The notes below the pieces were generated by a model that was given only the letters and a program-made list of their open reading frames with translations, was not told where the DNA came from and did no database searches. Below are positions 47,677-56,271 of a DNA stretch of 64,000 nucleotides, piece after piece (position 1 is the first letter of the stretch; each line of letters begins with the position of its first letter). This DNA comes from an uncultured Planctomycetota bacterium (GTDB lineage: Bacteria; Planctomycetota; Planctomycetia; Pirellulales; Thermoguttaceae): NCBI GenBank assembly GCA_902796885.1, contig CADBQY010000029.1:1-64000 (forward strand). Reading direction: 5' to 3'. The position numbers and the translations under genes are program-made.

Positions 47677-48066
47677 TCACTTCTCAGAAGAATCCGACTT
47701 CTGATCGGTCTTTTCCGGAAAAACATAATAGATCGACTGAATCGAAAAACGGATTTTGGTATTATTCGAGTCATCCACTTTGAGCACAACCTCACCGGCT
47801 TCTTTGTCCACGGAATGGACCAACGCGATGATCCCGCTCGACGTCATCACCTTGTCGTTCTTTTTCAGCGAATCAAAAAGCTGCTTCATCTGTTTCTCCT
47901 GCCGACGTTTCGGCAAGATAAAGAGAAGGTACATCGCAATCAAAAAAAGAAAGATCATGCAGATGAAACTGAACATCGTCTGTTGGGGACTTTGTTGCAT
48001 TTTCTGGGCAACCGGTTCTGTGTCCTGCGCAAAGAGAACAAGTCGGCACAAAAACTGGGATATCAT
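47677..48066 (-). CDS. yajC: Preprotein translocase subunit YajC
   Basis: A 129-residue single-pass inner-membrane protein; GGAGG lies upstream of the ATG. One membrane helix (FSFICMIFLFLIAMYLLFILP, about 32-52) is followed by the family motif RRQEKQMKQLFDSLKKNDKVMTSSGI and a small beta domain (VLKVDDSNNTKIRFS). YajC joins SecDF at the translocon, and the gene order yajC-secD-secF is conserved in bacteria, which supports the call. It is somewhat longer than usual because of an N-terminal extension. Confidence 0.93.
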   Translation of the reverse strand: MISQFLCRLVLFAQDTEPVAQKMQQSPQQTMFSFICMIFLFLIAMYLLFILPKRRQEKQMKQLFDSLKKNDKVMTSSGIIALVHSVDKEAGEVVLKVDDSNNTKIRFSIQSIYYVFPEKTDQKSDSSEK

Positions 48067-48114
48067 TTAAACCTCCAATAATTCGGTGCGTATACCAAAT
48101 AACTCGTCTTCATT

Positions 48115-50130
48115 TTACAACGAGATCTCTTTTCCAACAAGACCAGATTGAAGGAAACGCCGTACCTTAATCTGGTTTGCGATAGTCTGGCGAATATAGA
48201 AAGAATGGGAGAACGGGTCGATCCAGATCATCCCTCCGGATCGAGAATCGGTTTGCCAGCTCTCGGGCGCGACTGATTTACGGATTCGATCGGCTAGAGC
48301 GGCGGCCTCGTCGAGCGAAATGTCTTCCTCCGGCGTCGCATAGAAGTGAATCTCGGCATCAAACTCCTCGCCGGCTCCGCTCGAAGTCACCGCAAGCAGA
48401 TCTTCGGTCAGAACGACAAATTTAAGTCCCAGAGGGCTTAAGAGTTCCGAAAGAACCTGCTCCAGCGGTTGCTCTTTGACAATGAGCCGAACAGGAGTTT
48501 CCAGGACTTCCCCGCCGCCGGGAATCGCTGCATAGTCGAAAAAGAAACGAATTTGATATTCTCGTTCTATAAGGATGAGGGCTTCTGAAAGAGGAACCGC
48601 GCGCAGAAAGGAAATCGAAATTGGATTCGAAAGACGATTTTCCCAACAAAGGGTTTCTGGAATCAAAATCTCGGCTTCAACGATTCTTTTTTGCGGAAGG
48701 TGGCGTAAAGAACGAAGCCGATCAAAAAAGACGTAGGCTTTTTCAATTGTCTTCCGGTCGGCCGATAAGACCAAACTCTTCTGATCGGTTCCTCGTTCGA
48801 GAATTGGTGATTTCTCCGATGGGAGAAGTGTCTGATCCAAGACTAGATCGCGAAAGGCGGATTCGAGAATCGATAACGAAAGCTGTTCCGGAAAAAACGA
48901 TTCAGTTCCTTTGTCGGCTGAAAATGGGGATGATTCGGACTCAAAATCATCTCCAATGAGATCGGAACAGTCAAAAATAACTTTTCCGGGAATATCGTTT
49001 TTAATCGATGGATCTGTCAGTATGACTCGATCCTCCCCCATGACAACTTCCAAATGAAAGGAGGTCGCGAACTCATTGATGAACTGCGACGCCGTGAGAT
49101 TTGCCGCCTCATAAGGTGTCCGTTTTTCCCAAGTCACGACCGGCGAGGGAAAATCACGCCAATCAAGTTGAACCGGAACACCAGTCAGCTGATAAAAGAG
49201 GCGGATAAAATCGGCAAGCCCCGCTTGAGCCAATCTGACCTGACGAATGTTCAGGTTAAGACGTTGCTCCAGATTGATCGGATCGTTCGAAGAGCGCGTC
49301 ATCGCCGAGAAAAGAACCGTCACATCGCTATCGGCGTTCGTCGTCACGTCAAAACTTTCACCATCGTTCGCGTTTTCATTCCTATTTTCTTCGGAATGAC
49401 TTTGTGAATCCTCGGTCTGAACGGGATCGACGGCAGTATCCCGCAAATCTTCATGAACGTCGGAGAGCGTTTCGGAAGCCGTCTGTGGTTTATAGGCTTC
49501 GGCTGATTCTTCGATCAATACTGTCTCCTCGTCGTCGGTTGCCAAGTCAAGATCGTCGTTTTTTTCGCCGATTTGATCGGGAAACGCGAAATCATCATAC
49601 CGATTCTCTTCAAGGAAGTCCGGATCATCCGGAAGTGTGCCAATCTCTGCGTCAACAGTATCGTACTCTCCCGAAACCGCTGAAATCTCGGAATTGGAAG
49701 AGGGGCGATCTTCCTCATCTGATCGGTCGCTGAGGGTTTGCGGAACGTCCACGGAAATATCAGATTCTAGGACAGACGGATCTGCGGAAAGAGATTCACC
49801 ATGAACAGCTTCCTTTCGGCCGGAGCTCAAAAGGAAGGAGATCACCGCAGCCAATAGAAACACGATACAGGCAAGAGTGACAATCAAGGGGAACGCGGGA
49901 ATCCCCAAAATCCGAAATTCATCGTCTGGTCTGTCGAAGTCTTCCGCCCCCTCAATAGCGTCGGAACCGCTAATCGAAGGGAGATCAGATCGTTCGTCAA
50001 CCGGAATCACAGGAAGAAAAACCGTTTGACAGTTCGGACAGACCTCAGTTAAATCAGGATTGTTCCGATCCTCAATCAGAAGGACGGAGCCGCAATGCGG
50101 GCAACTCACTTCAAAAGAGCGTTTTTCCAC
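48115..50130 (-). CDS. Zinc-ribbon, single-pass membrane protein with secretin-N/STN-like C-terminal domains
   Basis: A protein of unknown role, about 671 residues. GTG at 50130 is chosen because GGGGAG lies 5 nt upstream; an ATG at 50148 would add six residues. The N-terminus is a zinc ribbon with CPHC (Cys10, Cys13) and CPNC (Cys31, Cys34), cytoplasmic. A membrane helix follows (about 77-100), then a long acidic, low-complexity linker (about 110-270). The periplasmic part has repeated alpha/beta units resembling secretin/TonB short N-terminal (STN) modules, e.g. PLSEALILIEREYQIRFFFD and PLEQVLSELLSPLGLKFVVL. It is the first gene of a run with yajC and secDF (48-bp gap). It may link a cytoplasmic signal to an envelope structure; the partners are unknown. 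Confidence 0.6.
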   Translation of the reverse strand: MEKRSFEVSCPHCGSVLLIEDRNNPDLTEVCPNCQTVFLPVIPVDERSDLPSISGSDAIEGAEDFDRPDDEFRILGIPAFPLIVTLACIVFLLAAVISFLLSSGRKEAVHGESLSADPSVLESDISVDVPQTLSDRSDEEDRPSSNSEISAVSGEYDTVDAEIGTLPDDPDFLEENRYDDFAFPDQIGEKNDDLDLATDDEETVLIEESAEAYKPQTASETLSDVHEDLRDTAVDPVQTEDSQSHSEENRNENANDGESFDVTTNADSDVTVLFSAMTRSSNDPINLEQRLNLNIRQVRLAQAGLADFIRLFYQLTGVPVQLDWRDFPSPVVTWEKRTPYEAANLTASQFINEFATSFHLEVVMGEDRVILTDPSIKNDIPGKVIFDCSDLIGDDFESESSPFSADKGTESFFPEQLSLSILESAFRDLVLDQTLLPSEKSPILERGTDQKSLVLSADRKTIEKAYVFFDRLRSLRHLPQKRIVEAEILIPETLCWENRLSNPISISFLRAVPLSEALILIEREYQIRFFFDYAAIPGGGEVLETPVRLIVKEQPLEQVLSELLSPLGLKFVVLTEDLLAVTSSGAGEEFDAEIHFYATPEEDISLDEAAALADRIRKSVAPESWQTDSRSGGMIWIDPFSHSFYIRQTIANQIKVRRFLQSGLVGKEISL

Positions 50131-50206
50131 TCGATCTCCCCTGGTCATCCTGACGGGACTCTTCCCTTAAAGTGATTTTAAGGTAACATAGAACTATCTT
50201 GGTGCC

Positions 50207-50235
50207 ATTGTACCAAACATACTCAAAAAGGACAA
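50207..50235 (-). promoter_or_regulatory. Candidate promoter of the zinc-ribbon/yajC/secDF run
   Basis: On the minus strand TTGTCC (50230-50235) and TACAAT (50207-50212) are separated by 17 bp. The transcript would start near 50200, about 70 nt before the GTG. Confidence 0.45.
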
Positions 50236-50271
50236 TTCCCTTCGCGGAAAATGTCGTTGAGGAAGGCAAAA

Positions 50272-51651
50272 ATGACAGAACAACTGAATATTCTCTGGGT
50301 AAACGGTAATAACGAAAACATTCCCGAAAAGATCGCGGAACTCCGCAGAAAACTAAGTCCGCAAGGCGATATCGTCAGTCCCAGAGGTAGACAGAAAACG
50401 ATAGAGACGTTCGGCGAGGCACTCACCCCGCAAGAGGTCGTTAAACGGATCTGCGCCGATATCTCAAATAAAGGGATCAAAGCGCTCCTCGACTATAGCC
50501 GCCGGATCGATGGTGCCGATCTAAGCTGCGAAACGATCCGCGTTCCTCGGGAAGAAATCAAGAAGGCCCATCGGAACGCCGACCCCAGCTATCTGACCGT
50601 CATCCGCCGTATTCGCAAAAATATCGAAGAATTCCAGAAAGCGATTCTGCACAAAGACGTCCGGATTCAACGTCCTGGCGGCTGGCTGGCCGAACGATAT
50701 CTTCCGCTCAATAGAATCGGGATCTGCGTTCCCGGCGGTGCCGCGGCGTATCCTTCCACGCTTCTCATGACCGCCGTTCCGGCACAAGTCGCGGGGGTTA
50801 AAGAGATTGCCGTTATGGCTCCTCCGACCCCCAACGGCGCCTACAACCAGGGTCTCTTAGCAGCTCTTGAAGAAATCGGAGTCAGTGAAGTCTACCGGAT
50901 GGGTGGCGCACAAGGGGTTGCCGCCCTCGCTTATGGCGTTGAAGGAATCCCCGCGGTTGATAAGATTGTCGGGCCCGGGAATCTCTTCGTGGCCCTGGCC
51001 AAAAAGCATGTCTACGGTTCTGTCGATATCGACTCGATCGCCGGTCCGAGCGAAGTCGTCGTCATTGTCGACGAATCGACCCGAGCCGATTACACTGCCT
51101 ACGACCTTTTGGCGCAATCCGAACACGCGCCCGGCTCAAGTATCCTAATCGGATGGAACGAGGCCAAATTACGGGAAATCCTCACCGAACTGGAAATGCG
51201 GCTCCGCCAAATTGAACGGGGTGACGCTGCGCGCCTTTCTCTCGAGGAGTTCGGCGCGGTTATCCTCACTAAAGATTGTGACGAAGCCTGTCGAATCGCC
51301 GACCTGATTGCACCGGAGCACCTTCACATCGCCACAGCGGACGCCGAAACTCTCGCCAAAAAGATTCCTCATGCCGGCGCGATCTTCCTGGGGAACTACA
51401 CACCCGTCGCGGTAGGTGATTATGCGGCAGGTCCATCGCATGTTCTGCCGACCGGCGGGACAGCCCGATTCGCCAGTGGTCTTACATCCAACGATTTTCT
51501 CCGTTCGAATAGCCTGATTTATTTCGATCGAACAGGACTCGAAAATATGGCCGACGACATCCATCTCATCGCGACGCTCGAAGGACTGACCGCCCACCGC
51601 GAAAGCGTCGACATCAGACTCGAACCAACGAGCGAAGCGTCCGAAGGTTGA
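50272..51651 (+). CDS. hisD: Histidinol dehydrogenase
   Basis: A 459-residue cytoplasmic enzyme; the ATG at 50272 is preferred over 50251 because GAGGAAGG lies just upstream of it. Signatures: PLNRIGICVPGGAAAYPSTLLM, MGGAQGVAALAYG, DKIVGPGNLFVALAKK, DIDSIAGPSEVVVI, QSEHAPGS, APEHLHIAT (catalytic Glu-His) and GDYAAGPSHVLPTGG. It converts L-histidinol to L-histidine with two NAD+, the last step of histidine synthesis, and binds zinc. No other his gene is nearby. The last 38 bp overlap the 3' end of nfo on the opposite strand. Confidence 0.96.
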   Translation: MTEQLNILWVNGNNENIPEKIAELRRKLSPQGDIVSPRGRQKTIETFGEALTPQEVVKRICADISNKGIKALLDYSRRIDGADLSCETIRVPREEIKKAHRNADPSYLTVIRRIRKNIEEFQKAILHKDVRIQRPGGWLAERYLPLNRIGICVPGGAAAYPSTLLMTAVPAQVAGVKEIAVMAPPTPNGAYNQGLLAALEEIGVSEVYRMGGAQGVAALAYGVEGIPAVDKIVGPGNLFVALAKKHVYGSVDIDSIAGPSEVVVIVDESTRADYTAYDLLAQSEHAPGSSILIGWNEAKLREILTELEMRLRQIERGDAARLSLEEFGAVILTKDCDEACRIADLIAPEHLHIATADAETLAKKIPHAGAIFLGNYTPVAVGDYAAGPSHVLPTGGTARFASGLTSNDFLRSNSLIYFDRTGLENMADDIHLIATLEGLTAHRESVDIRLEPTSEASEG

Positions 51652-52480
51652 CATCGTCCCAATCTTCGGTCTTCCCGTCAATTTCGACCTCTCCTTTCGG
51701 TGTTTCCAAAATCATCGGAAGACCGGCTAGCCGCGGATCGTTGACGAGAAAGCCGAATGTTTCTTTCCCGATGGCGCCGTAACCGATTGCGGCATGCCTG
51801 TCAACCCGGCTGCCGCACCCTTTGACCGAATCATTTAAGTGAATCGCTTTCAGACGATCGATCCCGATGACCGTGTCGAATTCGGTCATCATCTTTTCGT
51901 AGGTTTCTTCCGTACGAAATTCATATCCCGCCGCGAAGATATGACAAGTATCCAGGCATACACCGAGCCTTTCGGGGTAATTTGAAAGGTCGATAATCCT
52001 TGCCAGATGCTCAAATCGCGCGCCTAAACATGTCCCCTGCCCCGCGGTGGTCTCGAGGAGAATTCGTGCCGAGTTTGCCGCTTCTCGAAACGCCTGGTCA
52101 AGCGAGTCGGCCACCAACCGAAGACCCGACTCTTCGGTACCCGTCGTATACGCGCCCGGATGCATCACCACGCCGCTGATCCCCAGCAGATCGGCTCGAT
52201 TCAGCTCGTCGACAAGGGCATTCACCGACTTGGCTCGAAGTTCCTCGTTCGGCGAGGCCGCGTTGATCAAATAGGAATCATGAATGATCGGGTTTACGAT
52301 TCCCGCCTTTTGAAGAGATCCGCGAAACTTTTCCGCAATCTCGGTCGGAATCGGTTTGGCTGACCAGCGATTACTGTTTTTCGAAAAAATCTGTAAAGTC
52401 TTAAATCCTTTGCTCGCGGCTTGGAAAACGGCTTGATCAAATCCTCCGGCGATCGATTCGTGGACTCCGAATAACGGCAT
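51614..52480 (-). CDS. nfo: Endonuclease IV (AP endonuclease)
   Basis: A 288-residue cytoplasmic TIM-barrel DNA-repair enzyme of typical length; AAGGGTGAG precedes the ATG. Signatures: FGVHESIAGG, LQIFSKNSNRW, VMHPGAYTTG (metal His), LLETTAGQGTCLG (metal Glu), GVCLDTCHIFAAGY (metal Asp/His), LKAIHLNDS and a metal-binding DRHAAIGYGAIG. It cuts 5' of abasic sites using three Zn2+. The zinc ligands are present. Its 3' end overlaps hisD by 38 bp on the opposite strand. Confidence 0.96.
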   Translation of the reverse strand: MPLFGVHESIAGGFDQAVFQAASKGFKTLQIFSKNSNRWSAKPIPTEIAEKFRGSLQKAGIVNPIIHDSYLINAASPNEELRAKSVNALVDELNRADLLGISGVVMHPGAYTTGTEESGLRLVADSLDQAFREAANSARILLETTAGQGTCLGARFEHLARIIDLSNYPERLGVCLDTCHIFAAGYEFRTEETYEKMMTEFDTVIGIDRLKAIHLNDSVKGCGSRVDRHAAIGYGAIGKETFGFLVNDPRLAGLPMILETPKGEVEIDGKTEDWDDVNLRTLRSLVRV

Positions 52481-52543
52481 ATCTCACCCTTTGCTGTGCG
52501 AAATTTCACGAAAGAATCTTCCCTTTCCCAAGACCATCATACC

Positions 52544-53572
52544 TTATTTTTTTCTCCAAAAACAGTCGTCTTCAATTCCTTCATTCTTTCGAATCCCGTC
52601 GGTGTCTTTTCGGAAGCGTTTGGCGTCAACCGGATATCCGGCGGTCGGTTCCAAATCGAACCGGCGCCTTTGCCAATATCGATTAAACGCTTCCATCGAT
52701 ATTTCCCGTTGATATTTACTGACGATCGATGAAAGTGCGGTCGGAATATTCGATTCCCCTTTGGCTTGAAAAAGAACGGTCATCCTTCCTCGAGAGAGTG
52801 GAACCCAATAGACACTTAGGGCCCGTGATTCAATTTCTACCCGAAATTTCGATTCGGGAAAGAAACGGGTCAACAGATCTCCGTAACGATTTCGGCCTCC
52901 CAGCTTATCGCAACAGAGAATAATCTCTTTCTTTTCGGAATTCCTTTTAAGAATCGGACGGAGAAGAGAGAGCGCCGTCTCCATTGTAATCTCCGCAAGA
53001 AGTTCGCTTTTGAGTCCTAATCGGTCAATCAGAAGGTTGAATTCTTTCGGTTGAACTCGCCTCGAAGCGATCCCAATGAGACGGACCCCTTCATTTTCCA
53101 AACGCGAGTTTGTGACGGAATAATCCTCCGAAAACCTTTCAATCCAATCTTGAAAACCGGTTAGAGGAAGCGAAAATGAAATTTCCTTCTCCCAGGGCGG
53201 AATAAATTCGATCTCTGCCTGCGGGGCTGATGAAATTTCGTAAATCATCGAAAGCCAGGAGGGATAATAAAGGCACGACGGCTCCTTCCTACGAAAAAGA
53301 GGAAGTTCGTCTTCCCATTTCGCTACGCACTGAAGCGCAAAAAAAAAGGAACGCTCCAATGGGGCGAGATTTCCAGGATGATAAAGACGCTTCGAATCGC
53401 ATATCCTAAATCCCCCTTGAAACCCCATCGCATTGAGGACACGGCGATTGAGAAGTGATAAAGGATCCTCTGTACATGGCGAGTCAATCTCCCACAACGA
53501 AGATGAAACCGTTAACGGCCCAAGATTTGGGCCGTAACCGGCTTCATCTGTACCGAGAAAATAATATTTCAT
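52544..53572 (-). CDS. Divergent ribonuclease HII-like protein
   Basis: A 342-residue protein starting 6 bp after the sigma-factor stop, so probably translationally coupled to it. The N-terminus GTDEAGYGPNLGPL (7-20) matches the RNase HII signature G-(V/T)-D-E-A-G-(R/Y)-G-x-x-x-G-P, with Asp9 and Glu10 as metal ligands. Other RNase HII-like marks follow: CDSKRLYH (DSK motif), ILCCDKLGGRNRYG (third acid region) and SSIVSKYQRE (the usual A-S-I-(I/L)-A-K-x-x-R-D, with Glu for Asp). A long insert (about 80-200) makes it half again as long as RNase HII. An RNase H-fold nuclease on RNA in DNA hybrids is likely, but it is not a standard RnhB; substrate and activity are inference. Confidence 0.65.
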   Translation of the reverse strand: MKYYFLGTDEAGYGPNLGPLTVSSSLWEIDSPCTEDPLSLLNRRVLNAMGFQGGFRICDSKRLYHPGNLAPLERSFFFALQCVAKWEDELPLFRRKEPSCLYYPSWLSMIYEISSAPQAEIEFIPPWEKEISFSLPLTGFQDWIERFSEDYSVTNSRLENEGVRLIGIASRRVQPKEFNLLIDRLGLKSELLAEITMETALSLLRPILKRNSEKKEIILCCDKLGGRNRYGDLLTRFFPESKFRVEIESRALSVYWVPLSRGRMTVLFQAKGESNIPTALSSIVSKYQREISMEAFNRYWQRRRFDLEPTAGYPVDAKRFRKDTDGIRKNEGIEDDCFWRKK

Positions 53573-53578
53573 CAATCG

Positions 53579-55162
53579 TCAGAAAATCTCAATCGTCGAT
53601 GACGAAGAAAGCGAAGAAAGCGTGTCCAGGAAGGGATAGAGTCTCTTCGCCCGCATCGGATGTTGCAGTTTTCGAACGGCGTTAGCTTCAATCTGTCGAA
53701 CGCGTTCTCGCGTCACTTCAAATATTTTCCCGACTTCTTCCAGTGTATAGTTGTATCCGTCAACAAATCCATACCTAAGACGAATGATCTGCCGTTCACG
53801 TTCCGAAAGAGCCGATAGGATGTCTTCCAGAATCCGGCGCAGGTCCGAACGGCTGATTTCGACCATAGGATCGACCTGGCGGGTATCTTCAATCATATCG
53901 CCGTAAACATTTTCACTGTCTTCTCCGACCGGAGTATCGAGTGACAAAGGTTGGCGGCTGGCTCTGAGCGCTTTATCGAGATCGCCAGGCGACGCGCCCG
54001 AGGAACTCGTGATTTCCGCAAGCGTCGTCGACGAATCCCGGTTTACCGAAATCTCTTGTGAAGTCGCGCGGATTGCGCTGATCGATTCCATCACGTGGGC
54101 CGGTACTCGAATATTCTTCCCCTGCTCCGAAATCGCGCGCGTAATAGCCTGATGAATCCACCATGTTGCGTAGGTCGAAAATTTACATCCGCGTTTGTAT
54201 TGAAATTTTTCCACCGCGCGCATCAGCCCCGTATTTCCTTCCTGAATCAGGTCAAGAAAACCGAGCCCGCGGTTTTTGTATTTTTTTGCGATACTGACAA
54301 CCAGACGGAGATTTCCCGACGAAAAATCGCGTTTCGCCAATCCGTACATTTTCGCTGCACCGTCGAGATCCGAAAACTTTTTTTCGAGCCCTAATGCGGT
54401 CTCCCCGGTGCGACGCATCAGTTCGAGGAGTTGCTTCCTAAGATGTCGTGCCTTCTTTTCACGAAAAGAGGGATCATTAAATTTCAATTCGCCTGACTTT
54501 ATCTTAGCGATCTGTTCGCGGAGACGAGTCATCCTGATGCTCATCTTTCGGAGCTTTTCTAGGTAGGGAATCAGAACCGAATTTCTAATACCCAATTCGG
54601 TAAGGAGACGATACCCCTTCTGACGGCGATGGCGAAGACGCCGGAAAGAAACCAGACGCTGCTCAGGCGAAAATCTTCGACTTCGAGCTCGTAATGCGTC
54701 TTTACGATTTTCGATAACAATTTGTTTTAGCGTTTCTAAATGAGGCCGCAACAACCCGTTCAAATGTTTTTTCCGCGGAGCGTTTGTCACCGAGACTTCA
54801 AGCGTTCGATCAAGTCGAAGCGTTCCGTTCTTCACCTTTTCGAGAAGAAGAACGCTTGCGTAAAGGATGTAATCGAGTTGAAAAAGGTACCGTCTGTATA
54901 CGACCCGCGTCTTTTCGATTCTAAGCGCCGCAACCTTTTCCTCCTCTGGACTCATAACCGGAGTTTCCCCCATTTGAATCAGATAGAGATGGATAGGATC
55001 GTCCATCAGAGAATCGGAACCTTTTCGTTTTCGGGACGATGTCAATATTTCGTCCCGTGACTGTTCATTCTCCAGCTCGTCTTCATCGTTCCAAAATCGA
55101 TCGGCCGAGAGATCATCGAAATCCTCGGGTTGTCCTTTCTTCTCCATATTTAAATCTATCAT
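53579..55162 (-). CDS. RNA polymerase sigma-70 factor, RpoD/group 2-like
   Basis: A 527-residue sigma factor. Region 1.2 (about 53-85: [21 protein letters not shown]) is present, but the long acidic region 1.1 of primary sigma factors is replaced by about 50 mixed residues. The non-conserved region (about 90-270) is rich in Arg/Lys. Region 2 has [31 protein letters not shown] and the -10 recognition/melting helix [19 protein letters not shown]. Region 3 includes RVPAHV; region 4 has [14 protein letters not shown] and a helix-turn-helix ending [17 protein letters not shown]. It recognises -10/-35 promoters of the kind seen in this window. Planctomycetes carry several sigma-70 paralogues, so it may not be the primary one. 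An ATG at 55147 is an alternative start. Confidence 0.9.
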   Translation of the reverse strand: MIDLNMEKKGQPEDFDDLSADRFWNDEDELENEQSRDEILTSSRKRKGSDSLMDDPIHLYLIQMGETPVMSPEEEKVAALRIEKTRVVYRRYLFQLDYILYASVLLLEKVKNGTLRLDRTLEVSVTNAPRKKHLNGLLRPHLETLKQIVIENRKDALRARSRRFSPEQRLVSFRRLRHRRQKGYRLLTELGIRNSVLIPYLEKLRKMSIRMTRLREQIAKIKSGELKFNDPSFREKKARHLRKQLLELMRRTGETALGLEKKFSDLDGAAKMYGLAKRDFSSGNLRLVVSIAKKYKNRGLGFLDLIQEGNTGLMRAVEKFQYKRGCKFSTYATWWIHQAITRAISEQGKNIRVPAHVMESISAIRATSQEISVNRDSSTTLAEITSSSGASPGDLDKALRASRQPLSLDTPVGEDSENVYGDMIEDTRQVDPMVEISRSDLRRILEDILSALSERERQIIRLRYGFVDGYNYTLEEVGKIFEVTRERVRQIEANAVRKLQHPMRAKRLYPFLDTLSSLSSSSTIEIF

Positions 55163-55287
55163 CCCGTTGCTCTGCTATTCTATATCAATCTGCAATCCCA
55201 GCTAACTTAGTATACATTGCCATGCCTATTTATTTACTCTATTTTCACTATTTTCTTTATTATTCTTTGTGTCCCCACATCAAGCTA

Positions 55288-55305
55288 TCGTTAAAATCGT
55301 TAAAA
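55288..55305. repeat. Two direct 9-bp repeats in the sigma/cmk divergent region
   Basis: TCGTTAAAA is repeated exactly, head to tail, at 55288-55296 and 55297-55305, about 130 bp from both start codons. It could be a paired binding site; two copies are too few to call iterons. Confidence 0.35.
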
Positions 55306-55431
55306 TCGCATCTTTTAGTCCCAAGTTGAATGGAATGGGGTTCTCCCGACGCGATTTTCGTATTAGAATAGCGGCCTGGCATTGAGAATATAGTCCACAA
55401 TGGAAAATCAAAAGAGAAAGCGCAAATAATT

Positions 55432-56121
55432 TTGTCTGAGATCACCGATTTTGTCGTAACGATCGACGGTCCCGCCGGGGGCGGGAAGAGCACGGTCGCC
55501 AAAAACCTTGCAAAAGAACTCAATTTTAACTATCTTGACACAGGAGCAATGTATCGAACAGCGGCGCTCGCGGCTTATCGTGCCGGAATCCCTCTGGAGG
55601 AATACCCTCAAGTCGCTGAATTCTTGAAAGATCGTCGTATCCTCAACCGAGACGGTCGTACATTCCTCGACGGAAACGATATTTCTGACGATATTCGATC
55701 CCCGCTGATCACCTCGCTGACCCGACACACGGCCGATAATCCTCTCGTTCGTCGACAGATGGTTCTTCTCCAGCGGCAGGCCGCCAAGGGACGAAATATC
55801 GTAACCGAAGGGAGAGACCAGGGGACGGAAGTCTTCCCAGACGCCCCCTGCAAGTTCTACCTTACCGCTTCGCCGGAAGTCCGTGCCATCCGACGCATGA
55901 AACAGCTTCAGGAAAACGGGGAATCACCCTCATATCCCGAGATTCTCGCCTCGATCATCAAACGGGACGAGGGTGATATGGCTCGCCAGGTCGGACCGTT
56001 ACGTAAACCTGACGATGCGCATATAGTCGATTCGAGCGATCTGTCCGCTCAAGAGGTTGTTTCACTCATGGCTTCGGTTGTCAAAGAAGCGCTCAAGACC
56101 AAATCATCTTGTGAGATTTAG
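55432..56121 (+). CDS. cmk: Cytidylate kinase
   Basis: A 229-residue cytoplasmic P-loop kinase: DGPAGGGKST (12-21), then the family motif YLDTGAMYRTAAL, a central ISDDIRSPLIT, VTEGRDQGTEVFP (consensus EGRDxGTxVFP) and lid residues RAIRRMKQL. It phosphorylates CMP and dCMP. The start is inferred as TTG at 55432, as no in-frame ATG lies before the P-loop; AAAGAG is about 16 nt upstream, so the ribosome site is weak. A promoter for the next gene overlaps its stop codon. Confidence 0.94.
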   Translation: MSEITDFVVTIDGPAGGGKSTVAKNLAKELNFNYLDTGAMYRTAALAAYRAGIPLEEYPQVAEFLKDRRILNRDGRTFLDGNDISDDIRSPLITSLTRHTADNPLVRRQMVLLQRQAAKGRNIVTEGRDQGTEVFPDAPCKFYLTASPEVRAIRRMKQLQENGESPSYPEILASIIKRDEGDMARQVGPLRKPDDAHIVDSSDLSAQEVVSLMASVVKEALKTKSSCEI

Positions 56122-56137
56122 CGTTTTTGCCTATAAT
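56109..56137 (+). promoter_or_regulatory. Promoter of the secreted hypothetical gene
   Basis: TTGTGA (56109-56114), 17-bp spacer, TATAAT (56132-56137). The -35 box lies inside the last codons of cmk. The leader to the ATG at 56272 is about 130 nt. Confidence 0.6.
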
Positions 56138-56271
56138 GCCAACGTTTAACTCCCCTTTTAGCCGTTGAACTACCGGAATAAAAGCTCGAAAAGAGATGCT
56201 TTTATTTCATCCGGATGTATCGGAACGACCCGCATGATTCCGACGGCAGGAATATCTCAAGTTAAGGACGG

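Noticed and set aside
55288-55305. Replication-origin iterons
   Set aside because: Only two copies of a 9-bp repeat, with no DnaA boxes or replication gene nearby.
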